From contig CBDUGP010000035.1 of the NCBI GenBank assembly GCA_965366625.1, positions 11,585-75,584 on the forward strand: a DNA stretch of 64,000 nucleotides, in the 5' to 3' direction. Shown piece after piece: positions 42,770-51,184 of the stretch. Made by a program: the position numbers and the translations under genes. Position 1 is the first letter of the stretch, and every line of letters begins with the position of its first letter. Below the pieces are notes generated by a model that was not told the origin of the DNA, did no database searches, and saw nothing but the letters and a program-made list of their open reading frames with translations. Source of the DNA: JAUIJL01 sp965366625. GTDB taxonomy: Bacteria > Acidobacteriota > Thermoanaerobaculia > Multivoradales > J023.

Positions 42770-43201
42770 ATGGGGCACACCTACCACCAGTTGCGATTCC
42801 ACGTGGTCTTTTCGACCAAGAATCGCATGCTTTGGATCAGCTCAGAGCTTCAAGAACCGCTGTACCAATACATGACAGGGATCGTGGTGCAAGAAGGCGG
42901 GACCATGATTCGCATTGGTGGAATGCCCGATCACGTTCACCTGCTGATTCGTCTCAAACCGTCGCAACTGGTTTCGGATCTGGTCAAGGCGGTGAAAGGG
43001 GGCTCCTCCCGGTGGGTGTCTGACCGCTATCAAGACGACTTCCAGTGGCAGCCGGGTTATGCGGTCTTCTCCGTCAGCCCGTCCAACTCCCGAGCCGTTG
43101 CCCGTTACATCGAGCGCCAAGAAATCCACCACCGAGACCGCACCTTCGACCAGGAGCTCCGCTGGCTGACCGAGCAATGCGACACCGACCCACTCGAATA
43201 A
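42770..43201 (+). CDS. tnpA: IS200/IS605-type Y1 transposase (TnpA)
   Basis: 143 residues; ATG at 42770 preceded by GAGGGAGAG, matching the family start (MGHTYHQLRFHVVFSTKNR); an ATG at 42740 would add 10 residues. Motifs: HUH-type PDHVHLLI for metal binding, LKPSQLVSDLVKAVKGGSSRWV, and the catalytic Tyr in ARYIERQEIHHRDRTF. Y1 transposases move as single strands and recognise hairpins at the element ends. The flanking 40-base palindromes, in opposite orientation, resemble REP elements mobilised by such enzymes (RAYT-like). No tnpB accompanies it. Confidence 0.9.
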   Translation: MGHTYHQLRFHVVFSTKNRMLWISSELQEPLYQYMTGIVVQEGGTMIRIGGMPDHVHLLIRLKPSQLVSDLVKAVKGGSSRWVSDRYQDDFQWQPGYAVFSVSPSNSRAVARYIERQEIHHRDRTFDQELRWLTEQCDTDPLE

Positions 43202-43278
43202 CCCACCATCCACGGACCCGGTTCCCCAACACCCCACCGACCCGGAGGGCAGCCCCCCTCCGGGCCGTCCTGCGCAGC

Positions 43279-43318
43279 AGGACAAGGGCTTGCGAACCTC
43301 GGGTTTCAACCCGTGGCT
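43279..43318 (+). repeat. REP-like palindrome, copy 2
   Basis: Same 40-base sequence as copy 1 in reverse orientation with one or two changes; together they frame the transposase gene (42603-43318). It lies directly before a duplicated piece of the tnpA 3' end. Confidence 0.8.
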
Positions 43319-43324
43319 CAGTCG

Positions 43325-43392
43325 TGACCGGAGCTTCAATCAAGAGCTGCGTTGGCTGACGGAGCAATGTGACGAGATCCACTCGAACAACG
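43325..43392 (+). pseudogene. duplicated 3' fragment of tnpA
   Basis: Reads DRSFNQELRWLTEQCDEIHSN, matching DRTFDQELRWLTEQCD at the end of TnpA, with DNA differences in many third positions, so it is an old or separately acquired copy rather than a fresh duplication. Confidence 0.75.
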
Positions 43393-43461
43393 ACATGTTC
43401 ACGAGGCTCTGTCGTTCACCCCGCACCGATCTGGAGAGCGGAATCCCTCCGAGCAGTCCGA

Positions 43462-43515
43462 AGGACAAGGGTTTACGAGTCGGGGGCGCCCAGCCTCGGG
43501 TTTCAACCCGTGGCT
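43462..43515 (+). repeat. REP-like palindrome, copy 3, with a GC insert
   Basis: AGGACAAGGGTTTACGAG, then GGGGGCGCCCAGC, then CCTCGGGTTTCAACCCGTGGCT. The insert matches the reverse of the 14-bp repeat at 48823-48864. It ends exactly where the reverse transcriptase fragment becomes recognisable. Confidence 0.75.
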
Positions 43516-43833
43516 CTACTTCGCTATATGGACGATATGGTCTGCTTTGCGGATGATCGGGGGGCCCTTCGAGCCCATCGAAACGCGCTCGGCGACTGGC
43601 TTTGGGAGGAGCGGCGGCTGCGCCTCAATGTGCGGAAGGGTCATATCCGTTCAACGGAGCAGCCGCATACCTATTTGGGATACCGCGTCACCCGCCGTGG
43701 TTTCGACCTAGGGCCACGGGCGTCCCGCCGCTTCCGAACCTGGCTGGCCGACGCCGTGGCCGCGGGCGACGAGGAAAAGCTCGACCGCGGACTAGCTAGC
43801 CTCCTGGCGAGGTGCCATGGGATTCTGATCTGA
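43516..43833 (+). pseudogene. 5'-truncated reverse transcriptase, DGR-type likely
   Basis: The frame reads LLRYMDDMVCFADDRGALRA with the YxDD catalytic box (43525-43536), then LRLNVRKGHIRSTEQPHTYLGYRVTRRGFDLGPRASRRFRTWL. This is the palm motif C-D-E region (K in NVRKGH, LGYRV) and the start of the thumb. All fingers and the first half of the palm (motifs 1-4) are missing; the homology begins right after a REP-like copy. The LGYRV..RG..L..RASRRFR pattern resembles DGR and related unclassified RTs more than group II introns or retrons. Neighbouring FGE-domain genes support a DGR origin. It cannot be active as it stands. Confidence 0.75.
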
Positions 43834-43850
43834 GTTCGTCGGCGAGGCTA

Positions 43851-43907
43851 AAGTGTCGACAATCGGTTGAAGTGTCGACAAATGATCGGAAACTGTCGAC
43901 ACTTTTC
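43851..43907. repeat. triple AAGTGTCGACA repeat forming a terminator-like hairpin
   Basis: AAGTGTCGACA at 43851-43861 and 43870-43880 in direct order, and its reverse complement at 43894-43904. The last two form an 11-bp stem with a 13-base loop followed by TTC. It lies between the RT remnant and the 3' end of the NACHT gene, so it may be a terminator; the repeated TGTCGACA palindrome could also be a protein-binding site. Confidence 0.6.
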
Positions 43908-43971
43908 TGAACCGAGTCGCTTCGCGACTAAGGGCGGAAAAGGCAGAAGAACAAAGGTCAAAAACCAAAGA

Positions 43972-46900
43972 TCAAGGCTCGGGGCCGGACCGACAAGACA
44001 CCCGGAACCCGAGGAACTGGGGCCGGCTCTCGGCCCTGAACCTGTCCCGGACCGCCGAGGGCAGGTACTCGGCCGGGCCGCTCCAAGAGCCGCCGCGCAC
44101 CACACGATCGGCGCTTTTGCCGTTGTCGCCTTCGCCGTCGTTGATGGGATTCTCGGCTCCGTCGCGGGCTACATAGGCCTTGTCATCGAAGACGTCCCGG
44201 CACCACTCCCAGACGTTTCCCGCTTGATCCAAAGTGCCGAATGGGCCGGCCCCTCCCGGATAGGCACCCACCGGTGACGTCGCGCCTCGATTGCCGTCGA
44301 AGTTGGCCAGCTCCTTGCTCGGCGCTTCATTCCCCCACGGATAGGTCCGGCGGTCCGTGCCCCGGGCTGCCGCTTCCCACTGAGCCTCGCTCGGCAGCTC
44401 CAAACCGGCCCATCGGCAATAAGCTTCGGCGTCGTGCCAATCCACGCCGACCACTGGCTGCTCCGGTTCGTTGATTGCCGGTTCTGCCATTCTTCCGGCT
44501 CCCGATGTCCGCTCGCTTCTAGGAACCTTCCGTACTGAGCGTTGGTCACCGGATATTTTCCGATCCAATAGCCCGAAAGCTCCACACGATGCTCAGGTTG
44601 GGGCCAGTGCCGATTCTTTTCCAGATATCCTTCCAAAACCTTGTCGGTGCCCAGGGTGTAGATACCTTCCGGCACGTAGACCAAGACCGAACGATCTTTC
44701 TCGTGAACCTTTTCGCCGGTGTCGGTGGATTCGATCGAGAATCCTTCAACCGAAGAGGCGGCTTTGGTGGGCCCATCGTCGATCTGTCCTCCCAGCAGCT
44801 CGATGGCCATACCCCGGACTTGCGGTGACTCGTCGTCATGGGTGAGCCGTTCGATCATCGCAACCGGATCGACCTCATCGAGCTCGACCTCCCGCCAATC
44901 CTCAAACGCCCGCAGCAGCCGAAGCACGTGGTAACGCTCCGAATCGTCGCCGATCCCCGCGGCGAGCGCCCGCAGGAACGGCCGCGGAGACGAGGCCAAG
45001 GCATCCCGCAGGCAATCGTCCGCGAGCGCCACGTCGCGGTGCAACACCCCGGCTTCGATCAGCGCGTCCATCAACGGCCCGAAAAGCGACGGGTTGTTGA
45101 GACCCAGGCACAACAAGATCACCTCACGCCACCACCCGTCGCCGAAGTGCTCGGCAAGGTCCCGGAGCACTCGGGAATCGCCGCCGCCGTGGCGATCTTG
45201 GATGTGAAGCGCGGTCAAATACTCTTGAAAGCTCAGGTGTAGAAAACCGAATTGATTCTGACCGAGAGACACCAAAACTCCGCTTTGATCACGGATCGCC
45301 TCCAGCAGCTTGGCCCCGTCCTCGGGATCTCGACGCAGCTCTCTCAAGGGCTTTTCGAGATGGGGTAGGAGGTCCGAAAGCGGCGCTTCCTTCTTTTCCG
45401 CTCCGTGCAGGGCGTAGGCCAGGGGTTGCAGCAGCCGCAACGCCTGCTGAGCGTCGAAGGTGATGGGCATGCCCTTGGCCGCCCGCCACAGCTCGAGCAA
45501 TACCGCCACACACTCCCGGTAGAGCTCCACCCGTCGCTCCGGCAGCTGTTTGCGGTCCCGGTGCACCAGGCACAGGATCTGCAACATCAGCGGATTCTTG
45601 GCCAGCTTCTGCAGGCTGCTCGTGCGGTCGTCCTCGGGATGAAAAACCTTCTGGATCAAGTCGTCGGCCGCCTCCTGCGCCCGCCGCTCCGCCGTCTCGG
45701 CATCGAGACCCAGCTCGGGGCGGGATTCCACGGCCAGGTACCAAGCACCGATGAACAGCTCGGCCGCTTCGCGCTCCACGTCCGACACGTGCAACTCCAA
45801 AAACCTCCCGGTCAGCCGCGCGTCGTCCCGGTATCCGGCGTAACGGCTGGTGATCACGAAGGTGCTCTCGGGCAGTCGCTCCAAGGCCTGCTCGAGCCGC
45901 CGAGATACCTGGGCCCGACGAGCCTCGTCGGCCACCTCGTCGAGACCGTCCACCAGCACCAACAGGGGTCTCTTCAGCAGCTCAGAGGCAAACGCCTTTG
46001 GATCGAGGGCCACATCGGCCCTCGCAACTCCGTGCTCGATCAGACCTCGCACGTCCACGGACGGATCCTCGAGCCGTCGTAGCTCCACCAACACCGGCAC
46101 CGTATCGTCGGCCAAACCGAGGGACGCGGGACCGATCAACGGGTCTGTTGCCGCCTGCACGAAATGCTTGAGCAACGTGGTTTTGCCGCTGCCCGGGTCG
46201 CCCAGCACCACGACCCCTCGATAGCCGTGTTGCTTCGCCACATCCAAAGACTCGTCGAACGACATTTCCCGCTTGAAGTCACCGTCCTCACAGGCAAAAC
46301 CCTCCAGATCCCGCAACGCCCCGAAAGCCCGATCCTCCCGCCCGGCGTAGGCCAGCTGTGCCCGGAGCGGGATGTAGACGTCCTGGATCTGAATCGGCAA
46401 CCGGACCTTGGTCTCGAATCCGGCGATCGGCAGGTCACGATGGGCGGCTCGCAACCGTTGGAGGTAGCGGGTCAGCTCGCTCGGCGACTGAGACTGCGGC
46501 TGCGGCTCGGATCGAGGCTCCGCGTCGTCGGACGGTGGGGGAGGGACGGCCTCGGCTCCCGAAGCCTCTGAGGGCTCGAGCCCTCTGAGCCAATTCAACC
46601 GGAGGGACCAAACCCCGCGATCATCAGTTTTGCGAGCGATCGGCCGCGAAACCCAGCCTCGACCCACAGAATCATAGCGACGCAGCCACACCTCACCCTC
46701 GCCGGATTCCGTATCGAGACGCACCAGGTTGTAGCCGTTGCGATCCCCCTGAGACCACTCGTGGCAAGCGGACGCCGCGATCACCGAATAATCGTCGTTG
46801 CGCAACACCCACGCCCGATGCTCGTGTCCGTGCAACAAGAATCTGTAGTCAGCGTCCAAACCCCGACCGAAATCCGGGCTCTCGAACTCCCCCAACCAAT

Positions 46901-47609
46901 CCGGCGGATGGTGCATGAGCGCGATCGACAGATCCGCCTCGTAGAGCCCGGGCCGCAATGTCTCCTGCTGCCAACGGCCGGCCATCCACAAGCGTCCCCG
47001 CTCACCGTTTCGACAACACGACCAAGCCGTATTGAAGCCGGCGATCCCGACCCGCAGCCCGTCGACCTCACGAACGGCCGAGTAAATCAACCGCGACGGA
47101 TCCGCGTGGGTGGTGCCGTCGGCCTCGGGGTCGAGCAAGTGGTTGAATCCTCGCTCCTCTAAGAACGAGCGATAAGCGCCGAGCCGCTCCATGATCCGTT
47201 TCCAATGGAGGTCGCCCGCTTGAATTCTAGCCAAGACGGGGTTCAGGGACGTTTGGGCGTCCAACCAATCCGTCTGGTCGTCGGTGACGAGGGTGCGATC
47301 GACATCATGATTACCCGGCACCATAAAAACATTTTCAAGCGCGATCTCGGGATCGAACGCCCCACGCACCGCATCCAGAAAAGCTCCGAACGTCTCGAGC
47401 TGACCCTCGACGGTCTTCTCACCCTCGCCGCCGATCCGCCCGAACGCCGCATCCCCGGTGAAAAACAACAGGTCGGGCCGCAGCTCGTGGTCCCCCTGCA
47501 ATCGGCGCAGATCGTCGACCAACGTGTCGGTCACCCGTCGAGCGTCCCAGCCGTGTCGTGGGTTGCAGGCGTGAAGGTCGGAAAGGTGCAGCCAGGTGAT
47601 GGTCGACAT
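43972..47609 (-). CDS. metallophosphoesterase-NACHT-FGE protein, frameshifted near its end
   Basis: ATG at 47609 with GAGG upstream. Residues 1-290: calcineurin-like phosphoesterase (LHLSDLHACN, FFTGDAAFGR, VPGNHDVD, HGHEHRAW). Residues ~460-850: NACHT NTPase with Walker A GDPGSGKTTLLKHF (~468) and Walker B LLVLVDGLDEVAD (~550), then helical repeats including FLHLSFQEYLTALHI. From ~1000: FGE domain (VLVYVPEGIYTLGTDKV, GYWIGKYPVTNAQYGRFLEASG). Near 44485 the frame breaks: EEWQNRQ must shift by one base to continue as INEPEQPVVGVDWHDAEAYCRW, ending at 43972. An unshifted frame ends at 44169. NACHT proteins with nuclease-like effectors act in phage defence; MPE would be the effector and FGE the sensor. 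The break could be a real mutation or a sequencing error. Confidence 0.85.
43976..44105 (-). other. VR-like variable end of the NACHT-FGE gene
   Basis: Codes for RGGSWSGPAEYLPSAVR through FLGFRVSCRSGPEP. It pairs with 42474-42600: same 3' end (about 37 bases, three differences), divergent and codon-scattered upstream part. Confidence 0.5.
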
Positions 47610-47725
47610 GTCGTCCCTCGGGAAAGATGTGGATCACAGCGCAATCGTGAAATCGATGCGACATTCTCTCTTACCCCAAGGCGTCTGACAATCGGACGCG
47701 GCCGCACCGAAGGCGCGAATGACGT

Positions 47726-48754
47726 TTAGGTGAAGATGTCGTCGACGCAGTCCGCGGCCGCGGCCTTGATCAGCCAGCCCCTCAGCTGATCGAGATCCCA
47801 GGTGTCCGAGATGCGCCGTCTTTGAGACTCGGAAAGCTCCAGCCCGCGGGCGGAGCAAACCTCGAAGATAGAACTCCGTCGTTCCTCCGCCGCCGCCTCG
47901 GCTCTGCCCTCGGCTCTACCCTCGGCTCTACCTTGTTCCAGACCCTCCTTGAGCCATTTCTCAGGCCAGGTTTTGATGGTTTCCGCGAGCATTTGGGGTG
48001 CCTCCAGGAGCTTTCGGGCTTCGGGAACGGCCTGCCCCGCATAACGGATCGGCAGGACGTTGCGATGAAGCCATTTTATCAGGTCTTCTCTCAGGGATTG
48101 CAGGTCCGGGGCCCGGGTGGTCTCAAACATGGACTTCAGGCCCCCGAGCAGGTCCTCACTGGTCTCGGCCCGTTCCAATTTGAACAACGCCGCGACCGGG
48201 TCGTCGGTCGGTTCGAGCAGGTCTTCGGGCAGCCGGCCTTCGTCGATCAGGTGGTACCGAAAGCGGGGGACGTAGGGTCTGAGCCCTTCCGGGGAGTCGA
48301 CGAGATCCGCGATCTGATCCGCTTTGGTCCACGGGGTCTTGCCGTTGTACAAGAGAATCGGAAGGACCGGCGGCAGCACGGCTCTGGGGGTGAGCTGCTT
48401 TCGTTTGACCAAGTCTTCATAGAGAAGACAGGTGTAGGTCAGCATGCGCAGGGCCATGAAATCGTCGGGGGTGGACTGAAATTCGAGCAGCAGGTAGACG
48501 TAGAGCCATTCGTCTCGGGATCTCAACCGAAGACGCCAGATCAAGTCGCTGTCCCGCTTGCGGTTTTGGGGTCCGACGAAGTGGGTTTTGACCGGCTCGA
48601 GGGAAGAGAAGTCGAGGTCCTTCATCCATTCCTGGGCGACGATGCGCCTGAGGAGCGGCTCGACCATGGCTTTGTGGCTGAAAAAGCTCTTGTAGCTGGC
48701 GTCGTGCTCGGGTTTGGGTGTCGCACTCGAGATTCCTGTGTTCGTGTCTACCAT
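47726..48754 (-). CDS. Rpn/YhgA-like (transposase_31) nuclease family protein
   Basis: 342 residues from the ATG at 48754; the binding site is weak. N-terminal HDASYKSFFSHKAMVEPLLRRIV is the YhgA-like signature, followed by the PD-(D/E)XK core SDLIWRLRLRSRDEWLYVYLLLEFQSTPDDFMALRML (D, E-F-Q). A GRAEGRAEGRAE repeat (47905-47945, 12-bp units) precedes the shared tail (RRRISDTWDLDQLRGWLIKAA). Closer to the E. coli RpnA group than the two other Rpn genes here. Rpn proteins promote recombination through DNA cleavage. Confidence 0.85.
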   Translation of the reverse strand: MVDTNTGISSATPKPEHDASYKSFFSHKAMVEPLLRRIVAQEWMKDLDFSSLEPVKTHFVGPQNRKRDSDLIWRLRLRSRDEWLYVYLLLEFQSTPDDFMALRMLTYTCLLYEDLVKRKQLTPRAVLPPVLPILLYNGKTPWTKADQIADLVDSPEGLRPYVPRFRYHLIDEGRLPEDLLEPTDDPVAALFKLERAETSEDLLGGLKSMFETTRAPDLQSLREDLIKWLHRNVLPIRYAGQAVPEARKLLEAPQMLAETIKTWPEKWLKEGLEQGRAEGRAEGRAEAAAEERRSSIFEVCSARGLELSESQRRRISDTWDLDQLRGWLIKAAAADCVDDIFT

Positions 48755-48822
48755 GGGACTCGGATTTTAGAGGAAAACTTGAGAAAGCGTCAAATGTACT
48801 GAATAACAGAGATTAAGAGGCC

Positions 48823-48864
48823 GGGCGCCCCCGGCTGGGCGCCCCCGGCTGGGCGCCCCCGGCT
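48823..48864. repeat. 14-bp tandem repeat, three copies
   Basis: GGGCGCCCCCGGCT three times without change, between the divergent YhgA-like gene and the methyltransferase. The reverse of this unit appears inside REP-like copy 3 (43480-43495), suggesting a shared mobile repeat. Confidence 0.85.
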
Positions 48865-48931
48865 GGGTAGTGCGCGGTATATCATCAGGGCCCGAATCTT
48901 TCGATCCGGGACCCGACCGGGTCGACCGCTC

Positions 48932-49681
48932 ATGAAAGCCATCTACGACAAAATCGGCACCGGCTATTCGACGACCCGTTCCACGGATCCCCGGATCGCC
49001 GATCAGCTCCACGCCGAGCTTCGAGGCGCCACTCGAATCGTCAACATCGGTGCCGGAACAGGCTCCTATGAGCCCGAGCACGTGGAGCTGGTGGCAGTCG
49101 AGCCGTCCGCCGAGATGATCTCCCAAAGAAGACCCGGCTCGCATCGAGTCGAGCAGGCTTATGCGGAAGAGCTTCCGTTCGAAGACAAGAGCTTCTCCCA
49201 CGCCATGACCGTGCTCTCCATGCACCATTGGGAAGATAGAGCCCTCGCCTTCCGTGAAATCAACCGGGTGGCTACGGAAAAGCTCGTCGCCGTGACTTGG
49301 GATCCACGATCCGATCCGTTCTGGCTGACCCGGGACTACTTTCCGGAAATCCATCGAGAAGACCTGCGTATTTTCCCCGATCTAGCGGAGCTCAACGAGC
49401 ATTTCGATGAGGTGAGCACGAGCCCCTTGCACATTCCGGAAGACTGCCGAGACGGATTCTTAGCGGCCTTTTGGAAACGGCCGGAAGCCTATTTGAGCCC
49501 CGAGGTGCGGAAATCGATGTCGTCGTTTTCCAAGATCGAGAATCTGTCGGAAGGTCTGGAAAGGCTGCGGAACGACCTGGAAAACGGGACCTGGGCCCGA
49601 AAGAACCACGCTGTGCTCAATGCCTCCACCTTGGACGCCGGCTACCGAATCGTTTCGGCCGAGCTCAGGCCATCTCGATGA
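48932..49681 (+). CDS. class I SAM-dependent methyltransferase
   Basis: 249 residues. Motif I is IVNIGAGTGSYEPEH (about residues 36-50), then VAVEPSAEMISQR (acidic end of strand 2), EELPFEDKSFSHAMTVLSMHHWEDRALAFREINRV (motifs II-III of the Methyltransf_11 group). Its 3' end overlaps the 3' end of the ATP-grasp gene by 17 bases on the opposite strand. A methyltransferase beside a peptide ATP-grasp ligase may be a tailoring enzyme, but the convergent arrangement means it is not in the same operon; it may instead be an unrelated small-molecule methylase. Confidence 0.85.
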   Translation: MKAIYDKIGTGYSTTRSTDPRIADQLHAELRGATRIVNIGAGTGSYEPEHVELVAVEPSAEMISQRRPGSHRVEQAYAEELPFEDKSFSHAMTVLSMHHWEDRALAFREINRVATEKLVAVTWDPRSDPFWLTRDYFPEIHREDLRIFPDLAELNEHFDEVSTSPLHIPEDCRDGFLAAFWKRPEAYLSPEVRKSMSSFSKIENLSEGLERLRNDLENGTWARKNHAVLNASTLDAGYRIVSAELRPSR

Positions 49682-50633
49682 GCAGCTCGGCGATCGACCG
49701 CGAGATCGGCAGACCGGTGGCGTCTTCCACGAAGTCGTAGTAGGACACGGTGTTGGCTTCCAAAAAGACGAAGCGATCGTCGGGGGTGAGGATGATGTCC
49801 AGGGTGGCGAATTGCAGGCCTAGTCGACGGGTCAACCGCAGCACGGCCTCTTCGATCGAGCCGGGCAGATCGTAGGGTCGGAATTTGAGGGCCAGCCGGC
49901 GGTCACGGCGCCAATCGGTGGCACCCGAGCTGGATCGCGTGCTGTCGACCGCGGCGGCGAAGGCCTGGTTTCCAACCACGGTGACCCGCAGCTCCAACTT
50001 CTTGGGGATCTGCTCCTGGAAAACCATGGGACACCATTCCAGGCCTTCGAGATCCATGAGCTCGGCACTGGATAAAGCTTTCGCGTAAAAGGGCTCGAAG
50101 CCGTCACCCCCGTCGAAGCCGACGGCGGCGGAATCCACCATTTTCACGATTACCTCGGATTCGAAGGTCGGTGCCCAGCTTCTGACTTGCTCCGGGTCAT
50201 TGCTGATCAGCGTTCGGGGGACGTCGAATCCGTAGGATCGGGCGAGTCGAAGCTGTGTCGTGCTGCTCGGGGTCGCCGCGAGAGCGCTTTGCGGGTCGAG
50301 CTGGAATACGTTCAGGCTCTCCAGCACGGCATGGAGGGTGTGCGAGGCTTCGGCTCGGACCGCGGCGCGGTGATCGTCCCGGAGCGCGTCGAGACCCGTC
50401 AGACCCACGTCTAAGTGGCGATTCCAGACCGCTCGAACGGTGGAAAGGTCGACGGCTCGGTTCGGATCGATCAGCAAGGGGGAGCGGAACGGGTCGAGAC
50501 TGAGACTTGTGTGGGCTGGGAATCGGCCGGTTTCAAACAACACCACCTCTTGCCCGCGGGTTTCGAGCTCGGCCTTGACCACGGCCACACATGGGTCGCG
50601 TTCAAGGTCGGCGACACAGATGAGGATCGGCAT
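49665..50633 (-). CDS. ATP-grasp peptide ligase, MvdC/MvdD-like (graspetide maturase)
   Basis: 322 residues; ATG at 50633 with GGGGAGG upstream. The N-terminal domain (ILICVADLERDPCVAVVKAELETRGQEVVLFETGRFP and VRAVWNRHLDVG) is that of MvdC/MvdD-type maturases, followed by the ATP-grasp fold: SEVIVKMVDSAAV (ATP lysine), CPMVFQEQIPKKLELRVTVVGNQAFAAAVDS, FATLDIILTPDDRFVFLEANTV (Mg-binding D..E.N). Such enzymes activate Asp/Glu side chains with ATP and join them to Ser/Thr or Lys of a precursor, making omega-ester or omega-amide rings. Two short peptide genes lie just upstream on the same strand. Confidence 0.85.
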   Translation of the reverse strand: MPILICVADLERDPCVAVVKAELETRGQEVVLFETGRFPAHTSLSLDPFRSPLLIDPNRAVDLSTVRAVWNRHLDVGLTGLDALRDDHRAAVRAEASHTLHAVLESLNVFQLDPQSALAATPSSTTQLRLARSYGFDVPRTLISNDPEQVRSWAPTFESEVIVKMVDSAAVGFDGGDGFEPFYAKALSSAELMDLEGLEWCPMVFQEQIPKKLELRVTVVGNQAFAAAVDSTRSSSGATDWRRDRRLALKFRPYDLPGSIEEAVLRLTRRLGLQFATLDIILTPDDRFVFLEANTVSYYDFVEDATGLPISRSIAELLIEMA

Positions 50634-50706
50634 CGACGGACCTCCCCGGAACGAATCGGAAGCGAAAGAGGTGTGGGCAGATCAAGAGGACGGACCTGCC
50701 GAGAAA

Positions 50707-50734
50707 CGGTCGAGGGCTCGTCGACCCTCGACCG
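50707..50734 (-). promoter_or_regulatory. hairpin between precursor B and the ligase
   Basis: 9-10 bp perfect stem GGTCGAGGG / CCCTCGACC with an 8-base loop, 74 bases before the ligase start and 90 bases after precursor B stops. No T-run follows. It could protect or process the transcript so that precursor is made in excess over enzyme. Confidence 0.5.
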
Positions 50735-50823
50735 GTAACGGGTTCACGGATTCCTGGTGAGAAGCGCCGAAGCCGACGGCCCAGGATAGGGCAGGCTGCT
50801 CGCTTGCCCTTGGCGACGACGTA

Positions 50824-50958
50824 TCAGAGCTTGGACGATCTTTCTTGTCGAAGGCCGCCGGCCTGGATGCCGGTCTGAACGACAAGTTTTTTCGGTCCTT
50901 GATCCTTCACGAAAAACGGCACCGGCTTTTTCTTTTGGCTTTGCTTTTTCTTGCTCAT
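50824..50958 (-). CDS. graspetide precursor-like peptide B, 44 aa
   Basis: ATG at 50958 preceded by CTGGAGGAATCT, an excellent ribosome site. Sequence character: a Lys/Gln-rich start (MSKKKQSQKKK), then PVPFFVKDQG, which resembles the PFFARFL leader motif that microviridin-type ligases bind, then LVVQTGIQAGG and the end LRQERSSKL. The usual TxKxPSD core is absent in this frame. In the overlapping frame the same DNA codes FDKKDRPSSDTSS, which looks more like a core, so a one-base shift or sequencing error near 50855 is possible. Assignment rests on size, leader motif and the neighbouring ligase. Confidence 0.6.
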   Translation of the reverse strand: MSKKKQSQKKKPVPFFVKDQGPKKLVVQTGIQAGGLRQERSSKL

Positions 50959-51045
50959 AGATTCCTCCAGTGAATATGAAGTGTGGGTTCATGAGTAGGA
51001 CGAGCGGTTGAGCGATCCATCGCCATCCGCGCGTTCGTTCTCGGC

Positions 51046-51165
51046 TCACGGCCCGCCGAGCCCTGTGCACACGACCAGAGGTCTGTGCCTTTTGCCGACG
51101 GAAACCGTCGGCACGCCGTCTTCGGCCGGCTCGGCAAGCTTGCACTCGACATTTTCGGCGTTCAT
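51046..51165 (-). CDS. small precursor-like peptide A, 39 aa
   Basis: ATG at 51165 with AAGGAG four bases upstream. The peptide starts MNAENVECKLAEPAEDG, acidic, and ends VSVGKRHRPLVVCTGLGGP. The ending LVVCTGLGG parallels LVVQTGIQAGG in peptide B 88 bases downstream, which suggests that the two are related and handled by the same enzyme. It lacks the PFF motif. It has two Cys residues. A long GC stem-loop lies directly upstream (51185-51253). Confidence 0.55.
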   Translation of the reverse strand: MNAENVECKLAEPAEDGVPTVSVGKRHRPLVVCTGLGGP

Positions 51166-51184
51166 ATCGCTCCTTTCCGACTTT

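Noticed and set aside
43369..43515. N-terminal part of the frame ahead of the RT motif as RT coding sequence
   Set aside because: This part translates REP-like and transposase-derived DNA; RT homology starts only after 43515.
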